Origin: a virus
DNA: 64,000 nucleotides
Virus record (IMG/VR): IMGVR_UViG_3300027777_000001
Coordinates: 1 to 64,000 of that record
Direction: 5' to 3' (one strand)
Within the stretch, counting starts at the first letter, position 1. The number at the start of each line of letters is the position of its first letter. The translations under genes and the position numbers were made by a program. Shown here piece after piece: positions 44,395-52,804 of this stretch. Below the pieces are notes generated by a model that saw only the letters and a list, made by a program, of their open reading frames with translations, did no database searches and was not told the origin of the DNA.

Positions 44395-44796
44395 TTACTC
44401 CAAAATTGTTTGTGCGATTAGATCTTTGTAACCAGACCAAGCAGGGTGAATACCATCAGGTTGCATGAGCTTGGTACCGATAATCTTGTCACCATAGAAA
44501 GCAGCAAGCACCATGACCATCTCTTGAATCTCTGGCTTGATGTTAGGCATGATCCAATAGACATGGTTTGATTGCACACGCTCACGGATAGCAACTAACT
44601 CAGCGTAGGTCTCAACCCCTTTATGGTCATTGGTTCCTAAGCTGATAATCACCACACCTGCTGTGAGTACGTTATTTGCGTACAGATGATTGAACTGTGA
44701 AGTGTTGATTCCAGTCTGCCCAACCAGTTGACATTGACGGGCTACCATCTGAGTACCCACAGCAATGCTGTCACCTAGGATTAAGCATTCAATCAT
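44395..44796 (-). CDS. SGNH/GDSL-like hydrolase
   Basis: A 133-residue compact SGNH hydrolase. ILGDSIAVGTQM has the nucleophile Ser in the GDS block, VVIISLGTNDHKG has the GxND block with Asn, and DGIHPAWSGYKDL has the D-x-x-H catalytic pair near the end. It would cleave an ester (for example acetylated sugars in capsule, or lipids). Phages use such enzymes on surface polysaccharide, but there is no signal peptide or fibre attached here. The start overlaps the end of the upstream gene. Confidence 0.82.
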   Translation of the reverse strand: MIECLILGDSIAVGTQMVARQCQLVGQTGINTSQFNHLYANNVLTAGVVIISLGTNDHKGVETYAELVAIRERVQSNHVYWIMPNIKPEIQEMVMVLAAFYGDKIIGTKLMQPDGIHPAWSGYKDLIAQTILE

Positions 44797-45121
44797 CAGA
44801 CACCTCGTACATAGCGCTTAACTTAACTTCTCCCCTAGTTTCTCTTGTAGCAATTAAAAGCTTCCCCATACCTTCAGCTTGTTTAAATGCATCCTCTTGG
44901 TTAAGGGCATTAATTCGATAAATCTGTTTAAAACCAAAGCAAACTTCAACGGTAAATGGCTGATGATTTAACTCGGGGAATGTTGTTTCTAATCCTTGGA
45001 TAGTTATTAGATGGGCATCCCAATCATGGAATGAATCGTGATTACCTTTCTTGTAATCCTCAAGACTACCTTGCAGATCTGCATAGGCACACTTGATAGC
45101 AAACATCTGTTCTTGGTTCAT
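44789..45121 (-). CDS. Hypothetical protein with C-terminal beta-alpha-beta unit
   Basis: A 110-residue protein. The N-terminal half (NQEQMFAIKCAYADLQGSLE, HLITIQGLETTFPEL) is helical. The C-terminal half FTVEVCFGFKQIYRINALNQ then EDAFKQAEGMGKLL resembles the repeated unit in the next three genes. Coupled to its neighbours by overlaps. Confidence 0.6.
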   Translation of the reverse strand: MNQEQMFAIKCAYADLQGSLEDYKKGNHDSFHDWDAHLITIQGLETTFPELNHQPFTVEVCFGFKQIYRINALNQEDAFKQAEGMGKLLIATRETRGEVKLSAMYEVSDD

Positions 45122-45471
45122 TCTGAAATCTCCTCAACGCCTACGACTTGAACCAAACGAATTTCGGATTCGGTTAGTCCATCGCAATTGGCTAAGTCGT
45201 GAATACTGTTCCCAGCTGACTTTTCATCTGTGCTCACAATTTCGTAGAATTTACGTCCTACGAAATCTACTTCGACTCTAAACTTTCGTTTATCATCTAG
45301 ATCTTCCACGGCATAATGTGCGTCAGAATAAAAGTCCAACTCAAGAAGCTCCTGTTTGGCTGCAAGCTCATCACCTAAAGCGCGGGCATCACAAGCGTCC
45401 TCGGCTTCAACTTCATAAGTCGTATCAGCACTGAACGTGACATGAACGGTGTATTTCTTTTTGGTTGTCAT
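45118..45471 (-). CDS. Tandem-unit hypothetical protein (two beta-alpha-beta repeats)
   Basis: A 117-residue protein made of two similar units: KYTVHVTFSADTTYEVEAED then DACDARALGDELA, and KFRVEVDFVGRKFYEIVSTD then EKSAGNSIHDLA. Each is strand, strand (with an E-x-E or E-I-x-S-x-D end), helix. The same unit occurs once in the upstream gene at 45468-45656. It overlaps both neighbours. Acidic; function unknown. Confidence 0.65.
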   Translation of the reverse strand: MTTKKKYTVHVTFSADTTYEVEAEDACDARALGDELAAKQELLELDFYSDAHYAVEDLDDKRKFRVEVDFVGRKFYEIVSTDEKSAGNSIHDLANCDGLTESEIRLVQVVGVEEISE

Positions 45472-45656
45472 CTCGTGATTTCCTGTGCGTCACCAATCTC
45501 AGTAGATACGTGAGTACCAGCAACGAAATTGATGGGGTCGTGTTGAGCTAAGTCAGCAGCAATGTCTTCAGCTTGGGTAGAGTTATCAGCCTCGATCTCA
45601 TAAGATGCATAAGCCAAGAACGTAACGTCTACTAGGTATTTCGTTTTGGTTGTCAT
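45468..45656 (-). CDS. Single-unit paralogue of the repeat protein
   Basis: A 62-residue protein whose start (MTTKTKYLVDVTFLAYASYE) is clearly related to the start of the downstream gene (MTTKKKYTVHVTFSADTTYE), followed by the acidic helix NSTQAEDIAADLA. This is a recent tandem duplication. Overlaps with both neighbours. Confidence 0.68.
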   Translation of the reverse strand: MTTKTKYLVDVTFLAYASYEIEADNSTQAEDIAADLAQHDPINFVAGTHVSTEIGDAQEITR

Positions 45657-45826
45657 TCTTTGACCTCATTCAATTCATAGATGTCAACGTCTGCCGTTTC
45701 AATATTGATGGGTGCGTCCTCATCCCATAATCCGTAAGCTTTCGTATCAGCTTCATTCCTATCTTCAGCTTCAAAGATAATTTCTTGATAATTTGTCATT
45801 ACCAGTACGACTTTAAATTTAGGCAC
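45653..45826 (-). CDS. GTG-start member of the repeat family (57 aa)
   Basis: Hand-translated from GTG 45826, with AAGGA eight bases upstream: PKFKVVLVMTNYQEIIFEAE then DRNEADTKAYGLWDEDAP. It follows the same strand-strand-helix plan (Q-E-I-x-F-E-A-E-D) as the neighbouring genes. Its TGA overlaps the ATG of the next gene. Confidence 0.6.
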   Translation of the reverse strand: MPKFKVVLVMTNYQEIIFEAEDRNEADTKAYGLWDEDAPINIETADVDIYELNEVKE

Positions 45827-45844
45827 GTTTTGTTTCCTTGGTTG

Positions 45845-46072
45845 TCATTCTGGTATCTCCACAACTTTGTAATCACTCAGGGAATAAGCTTCTTCCATAT
45901 CGCCATCTAAGACTGCTTGGCGTACATCGTTTAAGAAGCTACGCAGCTCAAGGGTGGCTGCTAGTCGGGTAGGGTAAGTTGATGGGCACTCTTTATCGTT
46001 GTCATCAATGTCTGACCAACAGTTAATAAACCCGTCACAGAGCGTGTACGTGTGAACCTCGAAATGGCTCAT
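45845..46072 (-). CDS. Acidic hypothetical protein
   Basis: A 75-residue acidic protein from ATG 46072, which overlaps the preceding stop (ATGA). The start HFEVHTYTLCDGFINCWSD and the later helix LAATLELRSFLNDVRQAVL with D-Y-K-V-V-E resemble small phage proteins that begin F-E-V-x-T-x-T-x-x-D-G-W. Function unknown. Confidence 0.6.
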   Translation of the reverse strand: MSHFEVHTYTLCDGFINCWSDIDDNDKECPSTYPTRLAATLELRSFLNDVRQAVLDGDMEEAYSLSDYKVVEIPE

Positions 46073-46287
46073 CACTTCCTCGCTTTAATCGTAGAGATTG
46101 CATCAGAAACAGTTTCCCAATTGATACCATCGTTAGCGTCAAACGTCTCAACGAGGTACTCCATGACAAGGAGTACTTGTTTCTTAGAAAGCTTCACCTC
46201 ATCCAACTCTGCTTGACTGAGAATATCTTCAACATCCCAGTCATCACGAATAAAGGTGCGACCGTTTTCAGTAACAATATGTGCCAT
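46072..46287 (-). CDS. Hypothetical protein
   Basis: A 71-residue protein, first gene after the DNA polymerase terminator. The opening HIVTENGRTFIRDDWDVEDI and the following LSKKQVLLVMEYLVETFDAN match the plan of small phage proteins thought to be DNA-binding or regulatory. GGAG is 6-10 bases before ATG 46287. Confidence 0.58.
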   Translation of the reverse strand: MAHIVTENGRTFIRDDWDVEDILSQAELDEVKLSKKQVLLVMEYLVETFDANDGINWETVSDAISTIKARK

Positions 46288-46310
46288 ATCAACTCCAATA
46301 GACGTAAAAA

Positions 46311-46329
46311 AACCAGCAGGATGCTGGTT
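46311..46329 (-). terminator. Terminator after the DNA polymerase gene
   Basis: AACCAGCA (46311-46318) and TGCTGGTT (46322-46329) form an 8-bp stem with a GGA loop. Read leftward the stem is followed by a run of seven T, the form of an intrinsic terminator. It lies 45 bases after the polymerase stop. Confidence 0.8.
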
Positions 46330-46373
46330 TGTATAAATAAGTCCCGGCCTTTCACCGGGGTGGGGCGAGTCGA

Positions 46374-48989
46374 TCAGACCAACTTATGCTCCGCCTTAGC
46401 CGCATCACAGAGCTCTCGAATGCCATCTTCGCTTGCTCCGTTAGGTAAGGTGACAGCATGAGCCCAAGAGGGCCAGTACAGGTCTAACGCTGCGCCTAGC
46501 TTGACCGTGTCATGTAAGAGCTCGGGAAGCTCTTGCCATTGCATCGATTTAATCAATTCCGTATTCGCCCAATGCACAGTTTCGGCTACATCACGAACTA
46601 GGATGTAGATAGCATCATGTATCATGGCTGTCGGTTTGATATCCAGACGATATTTAGAAGCCCAGACCTTCTGCATGAAGTCCACAGCAGCACGGTTATT
46701 CAATAAGCCATAACTCTGACCCATTGCATTACCCGCTGTGCGTCCCTCGGCCTGTGCCTCAAAAGGAATGTGAGTACTACCAAAGATCACTTGTTTAAGA
46801 AGTGGGGTACGTACTCTTAATCCAAAAGCAACTTCTACAAATCCATCTTTACTGGCTTGTTCAAGACGGGCTTGAATAAAGTCATCACTGGCTTTGTATA
46901 ACGTGTGATACCCAGCTTCGATATCTTTGGCTTTGGCTTCAGAGAAACCAAGGCTATTAACCAAGGTTCTCCAAGTGCCTTGATAAGACAATGCAAAGGT
47001 AGCAGTCTTGGATTCTTGACGAAACTCAGGATAGAGTTTCTTCATAGAATTGATTGACGCTACCGTATCCACAATGTCAGGGCACAAGTCTTTGAAGTAC
47101 GAATACGCTCTTAGACAGTGACCATCGTAGCCATCGGTATAGACCTTTAGCTTGTTTGGATCCTTGGTGGTAAGCGCAGACACATAATCCTCGAGAGAAT
47201 TAAAGTCAGCCCCTGCAAGAATCCAACCAGGTGGAGCTTGGAAACATTCCTTTACAGACTTACCAAAGGTAGAGTTTGCAGGTAGATTTTGCATATTCGG
47301 GTCTGAGCTCGATAACCTACCAGACACAGTGCCACCAAGATTGAAGCTGCCATGTAGATACCGCATCCCATCGTCTTTAACCAAGCCTCTTTCAAAGGCA
47401 GGGATAAAGGTAGACAGGATCTTAGTGACTTTCCCGTAGCCAATGATGGCTTCAAGGAGAGTCTTATAAGAAGGTATCTGTGTATGGTTCAGTAGCTTCT
47501 CAATGGTGTCAGCACCCGTAGATGGTTGCTTAGTCTCAGTCAGATCAATCACAGGTAAACGCATTTGCTCGTACAGCAAGACCTGCAGCTGAGGGTTGCT
47601 GTTAGGGTTGAACGCCACATCACTGTACTTGGACAATGGATGTTGCTTGGTCTTCAACTTAGCGTTAGCAGCTTGCATCACACTGGTTTGATGGATTAGG
47701 TTGAAAGCCTTAATCAAACCATTGTTATCAAAGACCGCTAAGTGCTTAGCCTGTTCAGCCAGCAGATCAGCTTTGACATCGATGATCGCTTGCTCAGACA
47801 TAGGCATCCCTGTGAGCTCCATCTGAATAATGAGCTTCAGACTTGGTAGCATCAAAGACTTGTACAGTTCCTCTTGGTTATCAGCTTGCATGATTGGGTA
47901 ATACTTAGCCAACACATAGTTCGTAGACAACGCATCCACCAAGTTGTATTGCAAGAGCTCAGGTAAAGGGATACGGGTGATATCTTTGATATCTTCCTTA
48001 GCCCAATTCCCTGCATACCCATGCGCCAAGGATTTCAATCCAAGCACATTACCTGCAGTAGAGTTGGTTGCAAGATAAGCCACGATCTTCGTATCATTGA
48101 AGTGTCGGGTCATAATATCTAACCCAACCAGCAAGCCTTCCGTATCCAGAGGATTCTTCATCCAAAGGGTATAAATCAGAACCTTCAAATCGTAGGTTGC
48201 ATTGTGCCAAGTGATGGTGCCTTTGTATTCGGTAAAGAACTCCTTGAGTAATCGTTTAACAGAGGGATTGTTCCAATACTCTCCGAAGCCTTGCTCTGAT
48301 GCAGCACGGACTCCAAAGTTAATATAATCACAAGCAAAGGCTATGCCATTATGTTGATCCCAAGCAAAGGCAATGGTACCAATCCCAGCCTCGTTAAATC
48401 GAAGCGAGAAGGCCTCGATGTCACAGGACAGGGATTCGTATGAGTGCAGGTGTTGCAGAGCGCTGGAGATAGCTTGGAGGGTCTCAGGGTACTGTGCAGA
48501 GTGAATGATTCCATGGCCCAACGCGACATAGGAATTATCCATGGCTGAGGCCAAGGTCGACAGACTCAGATTTAGTTTCCCAATTAAGGCTGGGTTATAA
48601 ATCAGAGCCTGATGGTTCAATCCAAGCACGACCATGAAATGTTCGTAGCCCGGATATTTACAAGGTAAGACATAGCCAAAATGTGGCTCAGTCTTGCCAA
48701 GTTTTGTGAGGATCTTAAAGTACGTGGGTTCAGCCACATAGAGGATCTTCACACCTAACCCATCGAGGACAGGCAAGAGTTGTTCAAGATAGTCTCTGGC
48801 TAACTTGTTCGGAATCGTTTTAGTCTGACCCGTTTTAAGTGTGAAAGCGATGAGTCTATTTGACGCTATCTTGGCTGCATTCAATGGCTGCACATAATTA
48901 ACCAACAGTTCATGCTGATTAAAGTTTGTATCTTTGATGAGTAAAGCAGTCTGATAAGAGGGCGCACTATCAAAGATGAAATGTCGCAT
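46374..48989 (-). CDS. DNA polymerase I family (family A) replicative polymerase
   Basis: An 871-residue polymerase, like N4 gp39. The 3'-5' exonuclease domain has SCDIEAFSLRF (about residue 188) and TWHNATYDLKVL (about 261). The polymerase domain has RLSSSDPNMQNLP, motif A AGADFNSLEDY (about 594), motif B RQESKTATFALSYQG (about 661) and motif C AMIHDAIYI (about 791). In motif A, Asn-Ser-Leu-Glu follows the Asp-Phe. It would replicate the phage DNA with the helicase encoded two genes downstream in the 49.5 kb region. Confidence 0.92.
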   Translation of the reverse strand: MRHFIFDSAPSYQTALLIKDTNFNQHELLVNYVQPLNAAKIASNRLIAFTLKTGQTKTIPNKLARDYLEQLLPVLDGLGVKILYVAEPTYFKILTKLGKTEPHFGYVLPCKYPGYEHFMVVLGLNHQALIYNPALIGKLNLSLSTLASAMDNSYVALGHGIIHSAQYPETLQAISSALQHLHSYESLSCDIEAFSLRFNEAGIGTIAFAWDQHNGIAFACDYINFGVRAASEQGFGEYWNNPSVKRLLKEFFTEYKGTITWHNATYDLKVLIYTLWMKNPLDTEGLLVGLDIMTRHFNDTKIVAYLATNSTAGNVLGLKSLAHGYAGNWAKEDIKDITRIPLPELLQYNLVDALSTNYVLAKYYPIMQADNQEELYKSLMLPSLKLIIQMELTGMPMSEQAIIDVKADLLAEQAKHLAVFDNNGLIKAFNLIHQTSVMQAANAKLKTKQHPLSKYSDVAFNPNSNPQLQVLLYEQMRLPVIDLTETKQPSTGADTIEKLLNHTQIPSYKTLLEAIIGYGKVTKILSTFIPAFERGLVKDDGMRYLHGSFNLGGTVSGRLSSSDPNMQNLPANSTFGKSVKECFQAPPGWILAGADFNSLEDYVSALTTKDPNKLKVYTDGYDGHCLRAYSYFKDLCPDIVDTVASINSMKKLYPEFRQESKTATFALSYQGTWRTLVNSLGFSEAKAKDIEAGYHTLYKASDDFIQARLEQASKDGFVEVAFGLRVRTPLLKQVIFGSTHIPFEAQAEGRTAGNAMGQSYGLLNNRAAVDFMQKVWASKYRLDIKPTAMIHDAIYILVRDVAETVHWANTELIKSMQWQELPELLHDTVKLGAALDLYWPSWAHAVTLPNGASEDGIRELCDAAKAEHKLV

Positions 48990-48997
48990 AAATACCT

Positions 48998-49516
48998 TTA
49001 AAGGATTAGGTTCTTAGCCATACGCTGACCCATGAGACTTAAGGATTCAGAGTTCTTAGCCAGTAGGGTTTCGATCTTCTCCTCAGAGGCAGTACATACC
49101 CTACAAGGACAAGTGCTAATTAACTTGTTCAAGGGTGCGTGCATATAAGTGGGAAGCATCCGAAGGTAGTCTTTCAGACTGTCAGAGCTGTTGAGCACTT
49201 GGTTAAAGAAGTTCAAGACATAGGGCAGCTCATGGTCATTGAGTACTTTGATATCTTTAAGATATGTTTCCATCACAGAACGAAGCTCAGGCACCAAGCG
49301 ATTGAATTTCACAGGTGGTTTAGAGGTCTCTAGGGTATAGAGGTCTCCCCGATAGATAAATGACCTATGAGGGCTATTGATCAAGCCACTGTTCTGAGTG
49401 ATGAGAGCATCAATACGCTTCTTAAAATGCCTATCAATAGGAGCGTATAAGGTGTTGTAAAGCAGCTCCTTGATTTGCATCTTGGTTCTGGGGTCGTACT
49501 GTAGTGGGTCTGACAT
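48998..49516 (-). CDS. Hypothetical protein between helicase and polymerase
   Basis: A 172-residue basic, mostly helical protein. A cysteine group near the C-terminus (CPCRVCTASEEKIETLL) could bind zinc. It lies between the helicase and DNA polymerase genes, where N4 also carries a small replication-region gene (gp38-like by position). A primase/clamp accessory is possible but unsupported. Confidence 0.55.
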   Translation of the reverse strand: MSDPLQYDPRTKMQIKELLYNTLYAPIDRHFKKRIDALITQNSGLINSPHRSFIYRGDLYTLETSKPPVKFNRLVPELRSVMETYLKDIKVLNDHELPYVLNFFNQVLNSSDSLKDYLRMLPTYMHAPLNKLISTCPCRVCTASEEKIETLLAKNSESLSLMGQRMAKNLIL

Positions 49517-49523
49517 ATATTGC

Positions 49524-50765
49524 CTAGGAGAAATCTCCGGTTAAGATCACTTGATGACGAGCACGACTGACTGAGACATACAGCATTCGAGCTATCTGAT
49601 CGCCTGAGTTACAGCGAGAGATATCATCAAGATCAATAAAGACACGGTCAAAGGTGGAACCCTGTGACTTATTAACGGTGCAGGCATACGCTGCACGTAG
49701 ATCGATCCATCTGTTCTCGATGGTTTCAATCAATGAGTAATCATCTTGTGCTCGAGCTAACTTAATTCGAGCACGTTTAGAAGCCAAGGTAATTGGACTA
49801 AACAAGGTAGCTGCGTTATCAAGGGTAAAGTAATGACCCATTACACCTGCCACTTCCTGTGGGTCTGAGATCTCAGTGATCTGAACCATTTGATCAGTCT
49901 TAAAGGATCGACTTCCATCACCCACGTATTTATTGCAGATAGCGTAATCACCAACTTGGAAATCAGGATCTCCTTTCACAGAGTCCCTGATAGCGTGGTT
50001 GTAATTAATGACACACTTGTTTGTCCAAGCCAAGACTTTGCTATCTTTGAAGTTCCAGTTTGGTTTGTTGAACTCGAGCTCCACAGCCGCATCAAAGTCT
50101 GCTCGAGACATATGGGTGATCGCTGTCCCATCAGGTTTAAAGCTAAAGAAGACCCCAGTGTTCACGGTCTCTCTGAACTTGGTTGAGAGATCGATAATGG
50201 GATGCCCCTCAGCTTGTCTAACCACTTGGCTCAAATGAGCCCCAGGGAAATTGCATTCAAAGACTGGAGTGTGGGTAGACCTCACAGGGGTAAGTTGAGC
50301 AGGATCGCCCATAAAGACAATCTTGCAATTCTTGGTGGTCTTAAAGATTAGATCCAAGAGGTTCTTATCGACGTAACTGGCTTCATCAATAAAGATGAGC
50401 GTGTCTTCCACAATAGCCTTGGTTCGGGCTACAAGGGTTGTGACGTTGGTTGTGTAGTCGGTCTTCACAATCAGCCCTAGGAAGGCATGGATCGTCTGTG
50501 CGGGCTGGCCTGTGACGTAGGCCAAGGCTTCTGCTGCCTTGTTAGTGGTAGCGGTTAAAGCCACACTCAAGGATTTAACCTTTGGGTTCAGTAGACGAGC
50601 TACTTTGAGAATCCCGTCATACTTTTCTAGGATGACACGGGTTAAGGTAGATTTCCCCGTGCCACTGTAGCCAGACAAGACCCACACAGGTTCTGTTGGA
50701 TCAACAAGAAAGGTGACAAACGAATCCAGTGCAGCTTGCTGGTCGGTGGTAAGGGTAATTGCCAT
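49524..50765 (-). CDS. RecD/Dda-like superfamily 1 DNA helicase
   Basis: A 413-residue SF1B helicase, like N4 gp37. Motif I SGYSGTGKSTLT (about 31-42), motif Ia LTATTNKAAEAL, motif II FIDEASYVD (about 125), motif III VFMGDPAQLTPV, and motifs V/VI near the end (CTVNKSQGSTFDRVFIDL and YVSVSRARHQVI). It unwinds DNA 5' to 3', fuelled by ATP, at the replication fork. It is four bases from its upstream neighbour. Confidence 0.9.
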   Translation of the reverse strand: MAITLTTDQQAALDSFVTFLVDPTEPVWVLSGYSGTGKSTLTRVILEKYDGILKVARLLNPKVKSLSVALTATTNKAAEALAYVTGQPAQTIHAFLGLIVKTDYTTNVTTLVARTKAIVEDTLIFIDEASYVDKNLLDLIFKTTKNCKIVFMGDPAQLTPVRSTHTPVFECNFPGAHLSQVVRQAEGHPIIDLSTKFRETVNTGVFFSFKPDGTAITHMSRADFDAAVELEFNKPNWNFKDSKVLAWTNKCVINYNHAIRDSVKGDPDFQVGDYAICNKYVGDGSRSFKTDQMVQITEISDPQEVAGVMGHYFTLDNAATLFSPITLASKRARIKLARAQDDYSLIETIENRWIDLRAAYACTVNKSQGSTFDRVFIDLDDISRCNSGDQIARMLYVSVSRARHQVILTGDFS

Positions 50766-50768
50766 GGG

Positions 50769-51092
50769 TTACTCCGTAGTCACTAATTCTGGTTGAGGGT
50801 TCTCGATTTGTTCCAACGCATCAATGGTGACATTTAATAATGCAGCCATCTTGCGTTTGCGATAATCAGATCGAGAAATAATGGTGACTCGGACATCATC
50901 TTTAGTTAATGGTCTTACTGGGCTACCAGAACCATAATCATCAATTTTCTCGGCATTAGATAATGTATCTAGTAATGCTAAGCCTTCTTTATAAGGCAAA
51001 ATAACGGATAGTGAGTAACCAAAGTTAATTGATAAATAGCCACTAATTGGTTTATTCTCGTCAACTATTTTTAATGCCTGTGCATAATCCAT
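50769..51092 (-). CDS. Hypothetical protein
   Basis: A 107-residue protein. It starts YAQALKIVDENKPISGYLS and contains GYSLSVILPYKEGLALLDTL. The segment has locally AT-rich codons and a DNA-region location between helicase and VWA protein. A short stretch TKDDVRVTIISRSDYRKRKM recalls small phage proteins of unknown function. No catalytic motif. Confidence 0.55.
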   Translation of the reverse strand: MDYAQALKIVDENKPISGYLSINFGYSLSVILPYKEGLALLDTLSNAEKIDDYGSGSPVRPLTKDDVRVTIISRSDYRKRKMAALLNVTIDALEQIENPQPELVTTE

Positions 51093-51097
51093 AATAA

Positions 51098-52201
51098 TTA
51101 ACCTTTAATTTCGTAATGAATAACTTTCCCGAATGGGGCTTTGAATTTCTTATTATTATGTATTAACCAGATAACCTTAGATTTAATAATCGGATTATCA
51201 GCATGGAAATGAAAATGACCATCGGTGAATATTAATAATAACTGTGGTTTATTAATAACTGCCCAATTTAATAATGGGCCAATCTCTGTCCCGCCTCGTC
51301 CTTCAAAGCGAACCTTGCGTAGATCATTAATAGATTTCAATACAGAAACTTCTTTAATCTTTGTATCGAATTGGATTAATGAAATCTTGCTTGGCTTCAT
51401 GGTTTTAAATATAGAAGCGGTCTCAGTAATAATCATCGAGTAATCGTGATCTGAGACTGAGCCTGACGTATCTGTACCTACAGCGATATCGAGTAACGCC
51501 TCGCTATACAGGCTAGGCAAGTAATGGTCTGGGTAATACCTACGATTAGGCTTGGCATAGCTGTAATCATTCTTGGCTAAGCTTTTGAGGTCTCGTTTGA
51601 ATATCCGGTTCCAAGGAAGCTTCGGAGTGAGTAAGTTATCCAAGAAGATTTGAACTTCCCCAGGAATAGTCCCAGGCTTATCTTCAGCCATCTTGGATTG
51701 AATGGATGCACGGATGAGGATGTCTTTAATAGCCTCATCAAAGTCCTCAGGAGGGCTTTCTAGGTCAGGCCATGGACATCCTTTGGGAATGTCTGGATCC
51801 TCTAAGAGGAGCCTGTAGACCTCCTCTGTGGACATCCCTTTATACTTGGCATCATATAGACCCATCTTAGGCATCTTGTAGCCCAGAGAGATGAGCAAAG
51901 CATTGATCACATAATCAGCAGCAATGTTCCATAATTGTGGGTCTCGATCCGCTAAGCGGCTCATATGTACCAGTACTACATGGAGCGTCTCATGAAGGAG
52001 TAGGAATAGACGTTCTTCAGCATCCAGAGACATGAAGAAGTCGGAGTTAAATTTGATGTACTTACCATTTGTGCAAGCCGTGGCTTGGGTGTTATCCCAA
52101 AGATGCACCAAGCTAAATAAGACAGTGGTAAAGAAAGTTGAATCTGGATGCAGCATCAACTGAATCTTGGCTTTATTTAATGCAAGTTGATGGGCTTCCA
52201 T
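51098..52201 (-). CDS. VWA-like metallopeptidase-type protein (N4 gp25-like)
   Basis: A 367-residue protein of the DUF2201/VWA-like type. The N-terminal part has LFLLLHETLHVVLVHMSRLA, with the HExxH of a metallopeptidase-like fold; the C-terminal VWA part has GTDTSGSVSDHDY (the MIDAS D-x-S-x-S) and LLIFTDGHFHFH. In N4 the VWA gp25 works with the MoxR ATPase gp24. Here the MoxR gene is 600 bases upstream, so the same chaperone-type pair is inferred. Confidence 0.82.
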   Translation of the reverse strand: MEAHQLALNKAKIQLMLHPDSTFFTTVLFSLVHLWDNTQATACTNGKYIKFNSDFFMSLDAEERLFLLLHETLHVVLVHMSRLADRDPQLWNIAADYVINALLISLGYKMPKMGLYDAKYKGMSTEEVYRLLLEDPDIPKGCPWPDLESPPEDFDEAIKDILIRASIQSKMAEDKPGTIPGEVQIFLDNLLTPKLPWNRIFKRDLKSLAKNDYSYAKPNRRYYPDHYLPSLYSEALLDIAVGTDTSGSVSDHDYSMIITETASIFKTMKPSKISLIQFDTKIKEVSVLKSINDLRKVRFEGRGGTEIGPLLNWAVINKPQLLLIFTDGHFHFHADNPIIKSKVIWLIHNNKKFKAPFGKVIHYEIKG

Positions 52202-52224
52202 TATGTGCTCTTTATAATAAAAAA

Positions 52225-52243
52225 AGAGAGCACTAGGCTCTCT
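52225..52243 (-). terminator. Intrinsic terminator
   Basis: AGAGAGC (52225-52231 region) and GCTCTCT (52237-52243) with a short loop ACTAG; read leftward it is followed by a run of seven T. It separates the 149-codon gene from the VWA gene. Confidence 0.75.
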
Positions 52244-52288
52244 ACGGGATTATGTGCGGGGAGCGCACCTGATTAATATTAATAATAA

Positions 52289-52738
52289 CTAACCTGTGAT
52301 TAATCGTCTGGCTCTATATATTCTGCCATATTCGATTTGATTATCCCAAGAGGGTTCTGCAACACTTTCACTGAAGGTATTAATATAATAAATTAATCCA
52401 GCGTGATCATTCTTTAATTCTTCAAGAGTATTTAAACTTGGATAACGCTCATTTTGTAGAACCATTTTTCTAATGAGTTTACCTGTACTAGAGAACCTTA
52501 CATAATGATCTTCCCCATCCATGGATCTATCACTATCGGCAGATATATTAAATGGAATACCTAATTTACATATTCTTGTACAAAGGTCGGGTTCAAGACT
52601 TTCACTATCAGAACTAAAATAATATGTATTAATACCTTGCCATGCTTGCCAACTATCTTTTCTATCACCTAATCGACTTTTAATCATAGGAAAGATAATC
52701 GGGTGTAATACAGACAACGTAGATAATGTAGTATCCAT
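52289..52738 (-). CDS. Hypothetical protein, AT-rich
   Basis: A 149-residue protein (TLSVLHPIIFPMIKSRLGDR, WQAWQGINTYYFSSDSESLE, ISADSDRSMDGEDHYVRFSS). Codon use is richer in AT than that of the flanking MoxR and VWA genes, and it has its own terminator after it and a strong hairpin before it, so it may be a separately acquired unit (moron-like). ATG 52738 has AAGGAT upstream. Function unknown. Confidence 0.55.
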   Translation of the reverse strand: MDTTLSTLSVLHPIIFPMIKSRLGDRKDSWQAWQGINTYYFSSDSESLEPDLCTRICKLGIPFNISADSDRSMDGEDHYVRFSSTGKLIRKMVLQNERYPSLNTLEELKNDHAGLIYYINTFSESVAEPSWDNQIEYGRIYRARRLITG

Positions 52739-52760
52739 AACAATCCTTATTATTAATAAT

Positions 52761-52798
52761 GGGGAATTAATAATCTATTATTAATATTATTAATCCCC
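52761..52798. promoter_or_regulatory. AT-rich hairpin upstream of the 149-codon gene
   Basis: GGGG-A-ATTAATAAT (52761-52774) pairs with ATTATTAAT-CCCC (52786-52798) with one bulged A. It lies in the 66-base gap after the MoxR gene. No T-run follows on the - strand, so it may be an operator or RNA processing site as well as a weak terminator. Confidence 0.45.
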
Positions 52799-52804
52799 AC
52801 TGTA

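Noticed and set aside
46311-46329. A GGA-loop hairpin resembling an N4 vRNAP promoter after the DNA polymerase gene
   Set aside because: The stem is followed on the leftward strand by seven T and sits right after a stop codon, so it is better explained as an intrinsic terminator.
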